Shown: positions 1 to 10,949 of the stretch, in pieces
How positions within the stretch are numbered: the first letter of the stretch is position 1
Layout: each line of letters opens with the position of its first letter
Assembly: GCA_003194525.1 (NCBI GenBank)
Contig: NBIV01000221.1
Location: 62,001-126,000 of the forward strand
Length of the DNA stretch: 64,000 bases
Origin: Gracilariopsis chorda
Taxonomy: Eukaryota; Rhodophyta; Florideophyceae; Gracilariales; Gracilariaceae
Direction: 5' to 3'
The notes under the pieces: model-generated
The model's database searches: none
What the model saw: only the letters and a program-made list of their open reading frames with translations
What the model was told of the DNA's origin: nothing
Made by a program: the position numbers and the translations under genes

Positions 1-1
1 T

Positions 2-3000
2 GGACCTGCGCTTTGCCCTGTGTTGGACGGTTTCATTCTTGCAATACTACCTGGTCTAGATGATGAGAGTTCTGATTTCTATGGCCGGTCCTACAGTCTA
101 CTAGACGCCATCGGCATTGCAGTTAAAGATCGTGGGATTTTTGCAAGAGCACTGTGGAGAGCACTGCTCGTTTCCCCACCCACGAGGTTCGCTGCGGCAC
201 ATTACCTGCGGACAAAGCTTTCTGGAGGCGATAAAGACTTGCGAGGTGACATGGTAAGCGATATGCCGCTTGTTTCGTATGCAATCACCGCTGCTCTTTC
301 AGACGAAAATGCTTTGACACAGCGAAACGTCCTTGACTTGCTCATGGCTGAACTTGCGCTCAACTCTTCATTCTTTGATTGCTCAAGTGATGAGGACTAC
401 AATGCGGCTGTGTCGGTCATGTGCGGCGTTTTTGGGGCTTTGATTAAACGAGACATGAGTCTCACGAAGAGGGTGCATGCATGGTTATTGGGTGGGCATG
501 ACGGAGAATCCGGACAAAACTTTTGCCGTGAGCATTCCAAAGGTCTTGTGCTAGCCGCCCTTGATTCAGAGGTGAATTCTTCTCTGAATCAATCGAAAGG
601 GAACTTAAAACTCTTAACAAAACCATGCAGAATTGTGACCGCTCTTCTCGACCGGGACGAACTCTCTGATTGCCTAGGCCACCACTTTGCGCTACGAATT
701 CTCAAGTTTGGGATGAGAGTGTCAGCATCCGAAGAAGCTGAGTACGATCATGAGGTTCGTAGCCTTATCGCAGACTTACTACAAGATATGGGAAGCGCAA
801 GAGTGTTCGACGAACTGGAAAGAATGATAACGACAGAGACTCAGAAAACATACGAGGACTTCGAGTTGCTCACGTTTGCCCTTTCTATGTTCCCCACGCA
901 AAATGAAGTAGTGCGGCGAGAACACCTCCCTATTCTATTGCGAGAAGTCGTGAATTCTGTGAACGTCGACGAAACAGATGTTAAGACTCTTGAAAGGGCA
1001 GTACTATTCTGTAGCGAAGCCGTGCTCGCGGTAGGTATTTCACGTTTGACAAGTACGAACCGAACTCTCAGCTCTCATATCCAGGAGACTATTGCATCGT
1101 TTGCGTCCTTGTTTGTAGGTTGGTTGGCGCATGCTGTTGAACAAGCTCCAGTAGAAGTCGGGCGCTCGTACTGTGATGTATCCATAGCGGATGAATACGT
1201 TGCCGAAATGCGTATGTCTGCAGTCTATGAATCTCAAAAGGAATATGTTAGTTTGGCGAAGGGAGCATGTGAGTTTTTCATGGCCGTAACTTCATCCGGA
1301 CTTGCGAGTACCGACTCCATTGGCCTCGCGCTTCAGGCTACAGCAAAGTGTGCGTGTTCCGCTGATGTTCGTATTTCTCTGGCTGGAGCCAAAGCCTTTG
1401 CGGAAGTTGCGGCACACATGGACGGGGATGAATTGCTTACGATGGGAAGCAGAGAACAGGTCCTGAGGGTAGTGCGAAGATGCTGGCGACAGATGCACCC
1501 ATCTCTGCAGACTGCAACCGCCCAAAGCGCACAAGCGTTGTTAAACTTGCAAAGACGGTTTCCCGAAGAAGTCAAGATTGTCGTGGCAGATGGTATTCTG
1601 TCCGGTGATCTTTCTCGTCGCTTGAGGAATCTGGAACGCTTCGCATGTCTCTGGCGCCTTGCAGTGGAACATCGCTTGCTACCACTTCCTGCTGATGATG
1701 GTCTCTTTCTAATGCTGGACGCACTCACAGATGAGGATTGGGGACCGAAAATGCTTGCAAGGTCTTGGTTGTCTGATGCCCTCGAAGTTGACGCAGCATC
1801 AGTGCTGGATGCCCCATTGCGTTTACTACTGACCCAAGAAGCGAGAACTACTGGAAACACTCACAGTTTTGAGTCCGTCTATGATGCACCCCGCGCTCTG
1901 TATGCGTTTCAGGTTATTAGAGGAATTCTTGAGAGTTGTCCGACAATCATAAGTTCATCCCACGAAGATACACACATCCTATCATCGTCAACTCAGGTTT
2001 CTAGAAAGGATGGAAAACGTGGTAGGACCGGAATCAGGGCACTGGCATCATGTACACCTTCGGCAAGGATAGTGCAGCTTTTGGCAGATGTTTTTGCCCT
2101 ACCAGACGCTTTAAGAAGATATACTCGTGGTATAATTACAGACCCGCCTATCGAGGGCCCTGTTCCTCTTCAGGTGTTGCTTCCAGCAGACTCTTACGTT
2201 ACCGCAATCGGAATTACTTGCCTTGGTTATCTTCGGGGAAGTATACCTCCTCAATTTGACTCAATTTCCACCACATTGAGCTTGACAACTGCAGATTCTG
2301 TCCATCACCCTGACAATATCACAAACTCGGAAGATCTTGAATGGGTCCTCGCTGGCCTTGGTACCAAACCGTTTCGAGAGCTCCATGCCGGTGTTTCTGC
2401 AGCTGCTGCAGAATGTCTGGCCACTCTGTTTACGGCGATTCCTGTACCAAGCCAACTCAGTGCCATGATGTCCAATGCATTTGCTAAGCCTGTTCTCAAC
2501 TTAGTGTGCAAGCACATCACCAATCCAGATCCAGTTCTGGAATTGCACTTCATGGATGTTATGACATTCTTGATAACGGCTGATGGACCCTGTTACCTGT
2601 CATCGATACAAGGAAAAGACGCTTTTGCCAAATCCGATACCGGAAAGATAAGGTTGTCCTTATCAGAACCTCAGCTTCAACTAGGAAGTAGCAAACCGTC
2701 AGACACTGTTCCTGCAGCCCTACAACCCGGTACTGTAGAATCTCTTGACCAGTTTGTTCCATGGATACTTGAAGGTGTATCAAGAACTTGTCGGACAAGT
2801 GCTGTTGACCACACCAGTGGCTCGCAAGAGGTACTAGGGGTACGTCGGAGATGGATTCGGTTTATGGAAACAGCCATGCGATTTATTGGAACCTCTCTGC
2901 CGACGATAACCGAAGGTCTTTTGTTGATACTCTGGGAGTATCTGGAGGTCCAGAACCGTGTGTCGAATGACGAAAGGTTCACAGGTGATAGTGAGTTTTC

Positions 3001-5590
3001 GAGGGTAGATGAAACACTTGTTCTGCTAGAGGGACTAGCAGTTATTGCATCAAATGTACTCTGGTCTTTCGAACATGCACTGTCCAACAGCGACCTGAAT
3101 GATGACATCTCGAAATCTCAACCAGCTGATTTCGCTGAAACGACGGAACCAATGGCTACCAGGGATGGTTCTTCTGCAAAAGGCACAAGCAGGCTGGAAA
3201 GAAGAACAGGCACATTTGAGAACAAACCTGGCGGCTCTCATCATTCTAATATTTCGTCATTCGAGCGTGCACCACACGTGACGACGGCGACCTCTTCTAT
3301 GATCAGCGCGATTAATCCTTTGCGAATGATTAACGATTTCGTGAAAGATGTCTTGAGTGGCAGTGGATCGGATGGGATGCATCGCTTGTTTGATCCTCGA
3401 AGATCGGCGGCTAGAATTCTTTTCTGCTCCTTGCCGAATTTGATAGAAAGCGTAGCGAAGGTATGGGGACCATCGAAAGAAGCACAAGTATCAGAAAGCA
3501 TACGTGCAAAGCATCCCTCGGACGGTCATGCGATTCCTCCGTCGAGGCTTTCTACTGAACTCCCTCGAGAACGAAGACAAGCGCAACGATTCGCTGTTCT
3601 CTCCCTGCTTGAACCCATTTTTGAACTCCGTTCAACAGATGTCATAGCCTCTGTTATTGCCCTATTTGTCAAAGAGCAAGATGAAGTTGGTCTTCCAAAG
3701 GATGAAAATCTGAACAGCTACGCGAAGATGGCGGTGCATATGTTGCACGCTCTCGATTATGCGACCCCGGATGTTGTTGTGAATGCTGTCAAATTTATCT
3801 ATGAGAAGGCAACACGCTGGGATGGTGCGAGTGCGGATGCATCCGAGGGTCGGCTGCAACAGACCTTTAGGAAGAAGTCATATGCTGCCATACAGAAAGT
3901 TATCACTTCCGTTATGACTGGGAATTATGAAAGCGAAGAACTTAAATCAATCGGTCAAAACGCCCCAGCAAGTCAGTCGTCTGCTATTGCTGGGGGTTCA
4001 ACTGGCCTTGACCTTAACCAACCTGGGTTTCCACTGAATGGAAGTTCAGTGGGTCACCAAGATCTGTTTCATTGGGGTGACTTCTTCGCACAATTCACAT
4101 GCGGAACTGTGGAAACAGCATGCTTGTACTTCCTTGACTATTTCTTGGAGTCTTGTAGTGATGGGGATGACGTTCTTTCCGCGTGGCCTACGCTGAATAA
4201 CATAATTAAGGAATCCCTCGCTTCCGGTCAGCGCAGACGAAACACTCCGCCTGTCCTCCGAATTATAGGCACATTCGTACGAAGACATCCGTCTCCATTT
4301 CCTGACCGACGATACAAGACCGAAATCATGGGTAGAGCAACTACTGCTATCGATTCATGTGCCCTCATCGCTTCTGGTGGGGCAGAATTGTCGAAAGAAG
4401 AGCTTAGAGCCGGAGATGATTTCAGAAAGAAACTATCTATTCTTGCTCTTCGAACGTTGAGTTCCAACGTCCCTGCTATTGTCGACTCCGCTTTTCTTGA
4501 TGAGAGACCGCAAGTGATGTCTTCCACTACATCGAGCCTTTCACCCGCGATTGTTGTTTTGAAGAAGTCAGCTGCTCGCGCATTTGCAATTCGAAATGCC
4601 GCAGACAGCACTCGCCGTTTGCGCGGATCACGTACAGAGGAGAATGAAGCGCAGGACATTTTACAAACAGAAGCATGTGTAGCAGCAACCGAAGTTATCT
4701 TGAACATAAGCGGCCGCGACTGGGGTGCCAAACATGCCAGACGGGAGGTTGTGTCTCTCTTGGAGGATCCCAATTTCTTCTATGGAAAGCATGGTGGCGT
4801 TTTAGAAAACGTAGCTGCTATCATTCGTGAAGTCGTTGCCGGCGGTGGGGCCTCATTTCTTTTTCTTTCGATCGGCAAATCTGCTTCAAATGGAACTCCT
4901 GGGCTACCTAGCATCTTCACTGGGAGAGACTCCGAAACCGTTTTACGAGCTAGAGCTATAAGACGGTTAGCATTCTGCGTGTTTGTCAGTGAGCCAGACT
5001 TCTACTCACCTCAGCTTTCGACTATACTGGAGCGAATTCGTGATGCGTTTCGTATGGGAGAACCATTACTCGTAGCAGAGTGTATGACGTGCCTCCGTGC
5101 TTTACTGCTACGAACGGGTCCGTCTTCTGTATCTGCGTTCAGAGCATCAACATTAGCAGAATTGTTTCGGATCGCTCTGAACCCGCTAGAAGATCTGAAT
5201 GTCACCTTGGCAGCTCTCAAGTTCCTGGACCTCATTACCTTGCTTTCCCCTCCAGATTATGGATACGAGACGTGCTTCTTTTTCGGAGAGCAAAACCTTG
5301 CATCAACGGCATCGGCAGGGCCTTTTAAGCCATTCGAGCCTCTCGTTTCTAAATTGGTTTCGCTTTGGAAAGCAGAGGTAAAGACCACGGACACTATTTT
5401 TGAGGAGCCTTTCCGACTCAAACCAGGGTATACCGTGTTCAGCGGACGAAAAACCATTGATCTAGATGGGGCTTTTGTAGGTAGATATGCCTGCGCATTG
5501 TCCGTAAGGAATTCAACTCCGAAAATGAGGGCTTCGCCTATAGAGAGGACAATAATCTGTAGAGAATTCGAACAGGAATTCCTGATCTAA
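2..5590 (+). CDS. DOP1: DOP1/Dopey family protein (5' end outside window)
   Basis: A reading frame open from the left edge runs without introns to TAA at 5588-5590, giving about 1,860 residues. Dopey proteins are large peripheral scaffolds of Golgi and endosome membranes that work with MON2 and P4-type flippases in retrograde traffic. The N-terminal part shows the Dopey core: a leucine-rich LPGLDDES...FYGRSYSLLDAIG block, SPPTRFAAAHYL, and RDMSLTKRVHAWLLG about 144 residues after the GTG at 20, which closely follow animal and yeast Dopey. The rest is helical, HEAT-like and weakly conserved, with low-complexity Ser-rich stretches in the middle, as usual in the family. Compared with other Dopeys roughly the first 100-150 residues are missing to the left of the window. 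It converges on the complex I gene with a gap of about 100 bp. Family assignment is firm; function is inferred from the family. Confidence 0.9.
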   Translation, partial: GPALCPVLDGFILAILPGLDDESSDFYGRSYSLLDAIGIAVKDRGIFARALWRALLVSPPTRFAAAHYLRTKLSGGDKDLRGDMVSDMPLVSYAITAALSDENALTQRNVLDLLMAELALNSSFFDCSSDEDYNAAVSVMCGVFGALIKRDMSLTKRVHAWLLGGHDGESGQNFCREHSKGLVLAALDSEVNSSLNQSKGNLKLLTKPCRIVTALLDRDELSDCLGHHFALRILKFGMRVSASEEAEYDHEVRSLIADLLQDMGSARVFDELERMITTETQKTYEDFELLTFALSMFPTQNEVVRREHLPILLREVVNSVNVDETDVKTLERAVLFCSEAVLAVGISRLTSTNRTLSSHIQETIASFASLFVGWLAHAVEQAPVEVGRSYCDVSIADEYVAEMRMSAVYESQKEYVSLAKGACEFFMAVTSSGLASTDSIGLALQATAKCACSADVRISLAGAKAFAEVAAHMDGDELLTMGSREQVLRVVRRCWRQMHPSLQTATAQSAQALLNLQRRFPEEVKIVVADGILSGDLSRRLRNLERFACLWRLAVEHRLLPLPADDGLFLMLDALTDEDWGPKMLARSWLSDALEVDAASVLDAPLRLLLTQEARTTGNTHSFESVYDAPRALYAFQVIRGILESCPTIISSSHEDTHILSSSTQVSRKDGKRGRTGIRALASCTPSARIVQLLADVFALPDALRRYTRGIITDPPIEGPVPLQVLLPADSYVTAIGITCLGYLRGSIPPQFDSISTTLSLTTADSVHHPDNITNSEDLEWVLAGLGTKPFRELHAGVSAAAAECLATLFTAIPVPSQLSAMMSNAFAKPVLNLVCKHITNPDPVLELHFMDVMTFLITADGPCYLSSIQGKDAFAKSDTGKIRLSLSEPQLQLGSSKPSDTVPAALQPGTVESLDQFVPWILEGVSRTCRTSAVDHTSGSQEVLGVRRRWIRFMETAMRFIGTSLPTITEGLLLILWEYLEVQNRVSNDERFTGDSEFSRVDETLVLLEGLAVIASNVLWSFEHALSNSDLNDDISKSQPADFAETTEPMATRDGSSAKGTSRLERRTGTFENKPGGSHHSNISSFERAPHVTTATSSMISAINPLRMINDFVKDVLSGSGSDGMHRLFDPRRSAARILFCSLPNLIESVAKVWGPSKEAQVSESIRAKHPSDGHAIPPSRLSTELPRERRQAQRFAVLSLLEPIFELRSTDVIASVIALFVKEQDEVGLPKDENLNSYAKMAVHMLHALDYATPDVVVNAVKFIYEKATRWDGASADASEGRLQQTFRKKSYAAIQKVITSVMTGNYESEELKSIGQNAPASQSSAIAGGSTGLDLNQPGFPLNGSSVGHQDLFHWGDFFAQFTCGTVETACLYFLDYFLESCSDGDDVLSAWPTLNNIIKESLASGQRRRNTPPVLRIIGTFVRRHPSPFPDRRYKTEIMGRATTAIDSCALIASGGAELSKEELRAGDDFRKKLSILALRTLSSNVPAIVDSAFLDERPQVMSSTTSSLSPAIVVLKKSAARAFAIRNAADSTRRLRGSRTEENEAQDILQTEACVAATEVILNISGRDWGAKHARREVVSLLEDPNFFYGKHGGVLENVAAIIREVVAGGGASFLFLSIGKSASNGTPGLPSIFTGRDSETVLRARAIRRLAFCVFVSEPDFYSPQLSTILERIRDAFRMGEPLLVAECMTCLRALLLRTGPSSVSAFRASTLAELFRIALNPLEDLNVTLAALKFLDLITLLSPPDYGYETCFFFGEQNLASTASAGPFKPFEPLVSKLVSLWKAEVKTTDTIFEEPFRLKPGYTVFSGRKTIDLDGAFVGRYACALSVRNSTPKMRASPIERTIICREFEQEFLI

Positions 5591-5693
5591 CTAACAGGCA
5601 ATAATGTGAATACATGAATCTAAACGTAACTAGTAACTGTTTCTGAGAGAAAAAGTAGCCAGCTCCGTCTGGCAAAGCCCTTTACTACTCTAA

Positions 5694-6135
5694 TTACATT
5701 GAAGTTCCAGATACGGACTTCTCGGAGGCAAACTTTGCCGCCTCTGCTGCGTTTTCCTTATAGCCTGTTAGCCTTGCGAACGAATTTTGGAATCCCAAGA
5801 ACAATCCAAAAGAAGCTCCGATTATTCCTGCCATGTACATAGATGGTCTCATAAGCACGGGGCGACCTGGCAAAGAAGAAGGACGCAGTTGCAAGCGGGA
5901 CATATATGAAAGACAAGTTTCTCAAAATTGGTCAGCCGTGGAACGCGTTCGTGTGAGAATGTAGCTCGTGGTTTGAAGGACAAAACAAACCTGCTGCGTA
6001 ACCAAATGGAACAGAAAGCACGGTTGCGAGTGTGGCATTTTGCCAGTCGCTCGTTCGAAATGCTGACATTACTTTCCCAAACGATGGGTCGCGATCTATC
6101 ACAGGAAACTTCGGATCGTTGATTGGATGAGCCAT
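5694..6135 (-). CDS. Complex I 21 kDa-type (NUXM-like) subunit, two exons
   Basis: Two exons on the minus strand, 6135-5991 and 5920-5694, splice into a 123-residue protein starting MAHPINDPKFPVIDRDPSFG. The N-terminal segment with a P-x-IDxDP-x-FG-x-V pattern followed by a hydrophobic helix is characteristic of the N-terminal domain of the fungal/plant/algal 21 kDa NADH:ubiquinone oxidoreductase accessory subunit. The second exon supplies a further membrane segment (MYMAGIIGASFGLFLGFQNS) and a short hydrophilic tail. Such subunits sit in the membrane arm of mitochondrial complex I. The ATG at 6135 was chosen because it lies directly before the conserved region; the frame is open upstream to 6252 but that part is not family-like. 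The frame is kept exactly across the junction (GCA GCA G|AA ACT). The next gene downstream is the convergent DOP1. Confidence 0.8.
5921..5990 (-). other. Spliceosomal intron of the complex I subunit gene
   Basis: This 70-bp segment begins GTTTGT and ends TTTTGAG on the minus strand. A branch-like CTGAC lies about 15 bases before the acceptor. Removing it joins two hydrophobic-protein exons in frame. It is the only intron supported with confidence in the window. Confidence 0.8.
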
Positions 6136-7259
6136 CGTGCCAATTTTGTTCGGAAGGGATGTTGCACCTGGTGTCGAAAATGAACTAGCTCGCTGATCCA
6201 GAAAGCTTGTGAGTAGGGTGTGAGGGATTGGGCAACACACTGAGATGGCCAAATAACGTGCACCGCTATCGATGCAGAGGGAGCAGAGTAGAGTGACTTG
6301 TAACTAAAAACCGTGCTTCTCCGCTGAAGACATTGATTAGTAAGATATGGGTACAACGGGAGGCAAGAGGACTCGCGGAGGTGATGAAAGTGCCATCTCC
6401 CCTGCAGGCTACGAAGGGTATCTGTCTACTGGCGAAACCATGAACGAATAGGAGTTCCAGTACAATAATGACAAGTCGACAGCAGTACTGAGAGACATGG
6501 AAGGTTAAAATTAGTAAACCTATCTGTTCTCTTTTCAATTTATTCACGGTGCGTATCGCCTTTCATAATTAAAGTTTAATTGACGAGAACAAAAACAAAG
6601 CAAGACACCGCGATGTTCCACATTTGCACTGCGGCTCTTCCATGATGCCATTCGATAACAAGAAGGTTTTCTGCCTCGCCGTTCCACAGGACTTGTTGGC
6701 CGTGCACATCAATACGCCGGTCCACTATTCCAACTCGATATCAAGGAATTGTAGTGCTGGTCGAAAGCTAGGAGGTCAGCAATCCAACCCTTCAGCCTTC
6801 TGACTTTTCCCCAGTCCTTTGGTAAAGGTGCTGCATCTTTGCACGGCGTCCAACGATGCATAATCTTTACCAAGTGTAGCCGCCTCTAAAGGCAGAAGGC
6901 TAAGGATTAGCACTGCTAACCCTTCAACCTTTTGACCCTCTATTCAGAACTGCACCTCCCACCCATGATGACGTTGTCCGATTCGGGTGCGGCTGCGACT
7001 CATCGGACGAGCAAAGGATGGGTCTCCTGAAGAGTCACGTCATATTGCGTCTCAAAGCAGGCCTTGCGTGTATATCTACGGATTCGAAAATCACTCTTGC
7101 GGCTAACCTTAGAGTCAGGACTAAACCTTACTGAAGAAACCCATATCTTCTTTCTTCTCTCAGTCAGGTAATGATAATAAACATGAGTATTCATGATGCT
7201 TTACAAATACCCAGCACAAGTGAATGCAAAGATTTTACAAGCAATGACTTTGAACATGT
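6136..7259. other. Intergenic region, no gene recognised
   Basis: It lies between the start of the complex I subunit gene and the stop of the C69 peptidase gene, so it holds the 5' region of the former and the 3' region of the latter. Two similar short motifs (AACCCTTCA-x-CCTT around 6784 and 6920) are present. Short open frames here show no family features. Confidence 0.5.
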
Positions 7260-9287
7260 TCAGTTTCTCATCAAGCATTGAGAGCGAGTCCAGGGTATAG
7301 CTCGGTATCCGATCCTGCGCGTGGTCTTCATTGCAGAAACGCCAAGCACGGCAAAACACATCGAGACAAATGAGCCAATCACTATTCCAACAAAGAAAGT
7401 CATAAGTGACCAAGGAAGTTCCGGTTCGTAAATCTGTTCTAGTCTTCTGTATTTCAAATCAGGTTCAAACGTTGCCCCAAAGCTACCACCGGTTTCGCGA
7501 GCTGAGAAGTATCCCACATCTTTCAACCACCACTCAGGGTAAAAGAGAGATTTCATGACGACTGTTGCTGCTTCTGGATCATGCATGATGTATCCATCGT
7601 GAAATTTGGCCATTATGTACCAGAAGAACTCAGAATATCGTTCATGAGATACTTTAGAAATATTGTGGGTAAAGCTGTCCATTAAATATGTCGCGCGCTG
7701 CAGTTGGCCATCATTAATAAGGGAAGCTGCCTTTCTGTCCACGACATCAACGTCATACTCTTCGATGCTTCTTTGAAGTAGTCTTAGATCCTCCCGGGCA
7801 AACTTGTAAAACTTGTGGACCCAGTTCGATACTGCAGTTACTGTCCAGAACATGGATTCCTTGTCATGCTTAAACAGAGAACCTCGCTTGTAAATTCGTG
7901 GAACTTCTGACATGGATACATACATAGGAACGAAAACACTAGCACTTGGTTGTTGCTGTGAGTAATACATCATAGAGCCCACTTCAGGTGGGAGACTGGC
8001 TTTTGAGCGAGTGATGGTAGTGTAACTAGTACGAAACATTGAAACAGGACGTCCAAATTCACCTTGAAGAGCTCGAGCGAGAGACATATTCCCATGGGCC
8101 TCCGTATCATATCTGTCAGGATCTCCAAATGGGCCACCAGCTTCATTCTGAGTCATGTCGAATTGAGTACCTTCGAAATGATCTCTGTACATGCGGAATA
8201 TATCATCCCGAGTCAGACTGTGCTTCGGTGTGACGGAAAACGGGTATCCATCCATCCAATCATTCGGGTGTGGATCGAGAGAGCCGAGAATATCTGGATT
8301 TGCCAATGTAAAAAGTCTCCACACCCTCATGTTCGAATATGAACTATGCGATGGTACTCGAGCTTTTCCGTATACCTTTGCAAAGTCAAGCTTTGTACCT
8401 TGGGTCCAAAGCCCATTGCGAAGCGCAACATCATACATATTTTCAGAATGCATGAAGGAATCGTTTCCGGACTCTACAAAGCGGATAATGAACGAATTAG
8501 CAACAACAGTGATATCTGTATCTGGAACGCGTTGCGCGACCCATACGGCACTCTTCCCCGTGTCATCAGGAGTGACATGGAATACCCACGCTTCCTTCCT
8601 ATCCGCAACCATGAGAGCTTCTCCGGCTTCATCCTTTTTCTGTTCATCATCATCCCACATCGCTCCGTAGAAGCCATACTTAAATGCAAGGTCACCCATG
8701 ATCCTTATCGCCTCTCTAGCAGTCTTGACACGCTCGAGAGCCACTCTGGACATGGCAGAAATATCAAACAAAGCCTCACCCCCTTGCGAACGGGGCAAAG
8801 ATGCAAAACGTGCGGGACAGGTGCTCTCCGATACAGAAACGCCATGCTCATTGAGAATCGCATATCCAGCCCCACCTTCAAACAATGCGAAGGTGTGAGG
8901 AACTTGCGGTATGTATCCTATTGGCTTGCTTACGTCCCATGCTCTTATTTGCTTTGGAGACCCCTGAAGATTAGAAGGAAGCCACGTTTCAGCGCGGTCA
9001 TATACTACGACATGTGGATATGAGCTGCGCATCAGAAAGATAGATGTTGTAGAGTTTGGCGGGTGATCTCGTGCAGGAACTTTGGCAAGTCGGAAGTCGC
9101 AATCGATGCAATCGACAGTGCCCGCAGTGTATGTGCTCTGATCGGCAGTAGAAAGACGGCCAAATGCTGTTGCGGTGCATGCTGAAGCCTGAAGAATAGG
9201 GCAAAATGACAAACAAAGTGAAAGCAAGAGAAGAAAGCAGAGTTCTGCGTGTATAAAGATATTGAAAGTTGTTTGTAAGTGGTCCAT
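7260..9287 (-). CDS. Secreted or membrane-anchored C69-family dipeptidase
   Basis: A single-exon 675-residue protein. Family C69 enzymes (Lactobacillus PepD, secernins) are N-terminal-nucleophile hydrolases that cleave dipeptides; the nucleophile is a cysteine exposed by processing. Here a signal peptide (hydrophobic core about residues 17-30) is followed by SACTA, so cleavage before Cys37 would expose the nucleophile. Family-like blocks follow: ISxPQVPHTFALFEGGAGYA-type sequence (seen as YIPQVPHTFALFEGGAGYA), NEHGVSVSESTC, EAWVFHV, and VVANSFIIR. A strong transmembrane helix lies at about 624-653 with a short basic tail, so the enzyme is probably a type I membrane protein of the secretory pathway, vacuole or cell surface. 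The ATG at 9287 is the first that includes the signal peptide. The gene stands alone, with the decayed transposon block upstream. Confidence 0.85.
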   Translation of the reverse strand: MDHLQTTFNIFIHAELCFLLLLSLCLSFCPILQASACTATAFGRLSTADQSTYTAGTVDCIDCDFRLAKVPARDHPPNSTTSIFLMRSSYPHVVVYDRAETWLPSNLQGSPKQIRAWDVSKPIGYIPQVPHTFALFEGGAGYAILNEHGVSVSESTCPARFASLPRSQGGEALFDISAMSRVALERVKTAREAIRIMGDLAFKYGFYGAMWDDDEQKKDEAGEALMVADRKEAWVFHVTPDDTGKSAVWVAQRVPDTDITVVANSFIIRFVESGNDSFMHSENMYDVALRNGLWTQGTKLDFAKVYGKARVPSHSSYSNMRVWRLFTLANPDILGSLDPHPNDWMDGYPFSVTPKHSLTRDDIFRMYRDHFEGTQFDMTQNEAGGPFGDPDRYDTEAHGNMSLARALQGEFGRPVSMFRTSYTTITRSKASLPPEVGSMMYYSQQQPSASVFVPMYVSMSEVPRIYKRGSLFKHDKESMFWTVTAVSNWVHKFYKFAREDLRLLQRSIEEYDVDVVDRKAASLINDGQLQRATYLMDSFTHNISKVSHERYSEFFWYIMAKFHDGYIMHDPEAATVVMKSLFYPEWWLKDVGYFSARETGGSFGATFEPDLKYRRLEQIYEPELPWSLMTFFVGIVIGSFVSMCFAVLGVSAMKTTRRIGYRAIPWTRSQCLMRN

Positions 9288-10680
9288 GTTCAGGTAAACA
9301 CGAATGAGAGCAGCAGAGTATCAGAGAAGGCCGAAGGTGGTGCAAGTGAATTTACAAGGCAGGGAGGATATCAGGCATCTTTACCGGGATGGACAAAGCG
9401 CCTTTGAATGTCATATGGATGGCCGGTGTGATCAGTCATCCTAACTCTAAAGTTAGCTTGATTCGATCAATGGTGTAGCCCGAATTCAATTGCAGATTCT
9501 TTGTTTTGACTGACGCTGAAATCCAACACAGGAATATGTGCTGGGGACTACGGTGCATGTGAAGAAAGAAAACTATTTGCTGTTCGACGTTCTGAGCAAG
9601 CCCTGGGGGGTCTGGCCCTTCGACGTGGTCAGCACGTGGTCACAAAGTGGACTTCATCAGGAGAACGTCTTGTCCAAATGATTCACAAGGAGCTAATCAA
9701 GTGAACTTTTAAATGGACAATGATATATCTCCGGACGGAACTGCATCTGCATCTCTGGTGGACAAACGAGAACGCGCAGGGAAAGCATCAGAAGCTGTCA
9801 CTGGTTGCAGAAAAAAGATGCATCATTCAAGTCGGCAGCAGGGTTCCGTAAAACGGTGAAAGCAACACTCTCAGTAATATTGTTGTATGTTTCTGATAAA
9901 TCGCCGGGTTTTGTCAGACAAAAGGTTAAATAATTAGCCTTGATTTATTTGGGACACCTCCTTCTCTGGCTCTCAACTACCCTTGGTAGCTTCGGTACAG
10001 GTACCCGAAGGGTACAAAGGTAGCCCTATTGCACAGAGAATTTTGATCGGAACAGAGACTATTAGCGATACTATTCTAGCCAAGGCAGATGTCCCAAAAC
10101 CCTTCTTCTTTCAGTAATTTATGTTTCAATGCGTATCAAATACTCGAAATTGCACTTTTTACAAACAGATACCAACAAATCATAACTATCTTAGGCTTCA
10201 AACGAGCCGTTCTAGAGATTAATAGGAGGTCTGTGAGCCAAGATATAGCTGTATGAAGTGGAGGCTTATTCACATATGCTTTTTATAAAGCTCTCGCGAA
10301 GACAAAGAAGAACTTTATTTATTTTTTGTGCTCTTTCCTGGACAAAAGCCTTCTAGAATGTAAGTGGAAGGCTGTGCCTCTCATTTTTTACTTCGTCGTT
10401 TTCGTCATCTGTCTTAAATACAGTTTCTTCACTGTAATGTTTGACATAGAACAGAACTGTTTATTGTTCTGGTCATATCTTTCGTGGCTTTTGCTCAATT
10501 TGAATTCTTGGTTCTGTTTAGCTCATCAAAAAAAATAAAGCTCTACAATTTTCGGTTTTGAGACTGAGAGGTTTGTTTCTGGAAGGAAAATAACCATATC
10601 TTGGCTTCAACAAAACTATCATTTGGTATTATTGATACGCATTGCTATACACAACTATTCGTAGAGTAATTTGAATAAAA
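9288..10680. other. Intergenic, AT-rich towards the right
   Basis: The stretch upstream of the C69 peptidase gene contains its presumed promoter near 9290-9400. From about 10080 the base composition becomes clearly AT-rich with T-runs. One 70-codon open frame at 10326-10538 is hydrophobic only because it reads T-rich DNA; I see no family signal in it. Confidence 0.5.
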
Positions 10681-10745
10681 TGTGATAGTGAAGGGTTCTC
10701 TTTGTTTTATTTCAAGGGTTTCGCGACGGCTGTCTGGCTATTACA
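10681..10745. repeat. Fragment similar to the copia LTR end
   Basis: The sequence starting TGTGATAGTGAAGGG resembles the outer part of the copia LTR at 50943-51001: both share CTCTTTGTTTTA / TCTTTGTTTTA, then TCGCGACGGC and TCTGGCTATTA. It probably is a degraded LTR end of the same or a related copia family. It also contains a small inverted repeat (TTCGCGACGGCTGT against ACAGTCCGCGAA). Confidence 0.5.
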
Positions 10746-10949
10746 GTCCGCGAAGGCTGAATAAAGTCACCATCCTCTTCCTTCCTCACTGCGCTTTTCT
10801 AACTCAGTAACGAGCGCATGTAGACAAATTGTTAGGGCGGAAGCCCTCGCAGGTCAACTTAAAAGGGTAGATAGCTTAAAAAAGATCACAAAACCTAGTT
10901 AAAATCCAAAACAACAAAAACCTTTATATGACTCAATAATTCGTTATTT

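Noticed and set aside
4228-4773. 181-codon frame opposite DOP1
   Set aside because: Shadow of the DOP1 coding sequence; composition follows the reverse complement of its codons.
8191-9023. Two long frames (159 and 225 codons) opposite the C69 peptidase gene
   Set aside because: They are shadow frames on the other strand of a well supported gene and have no family features.
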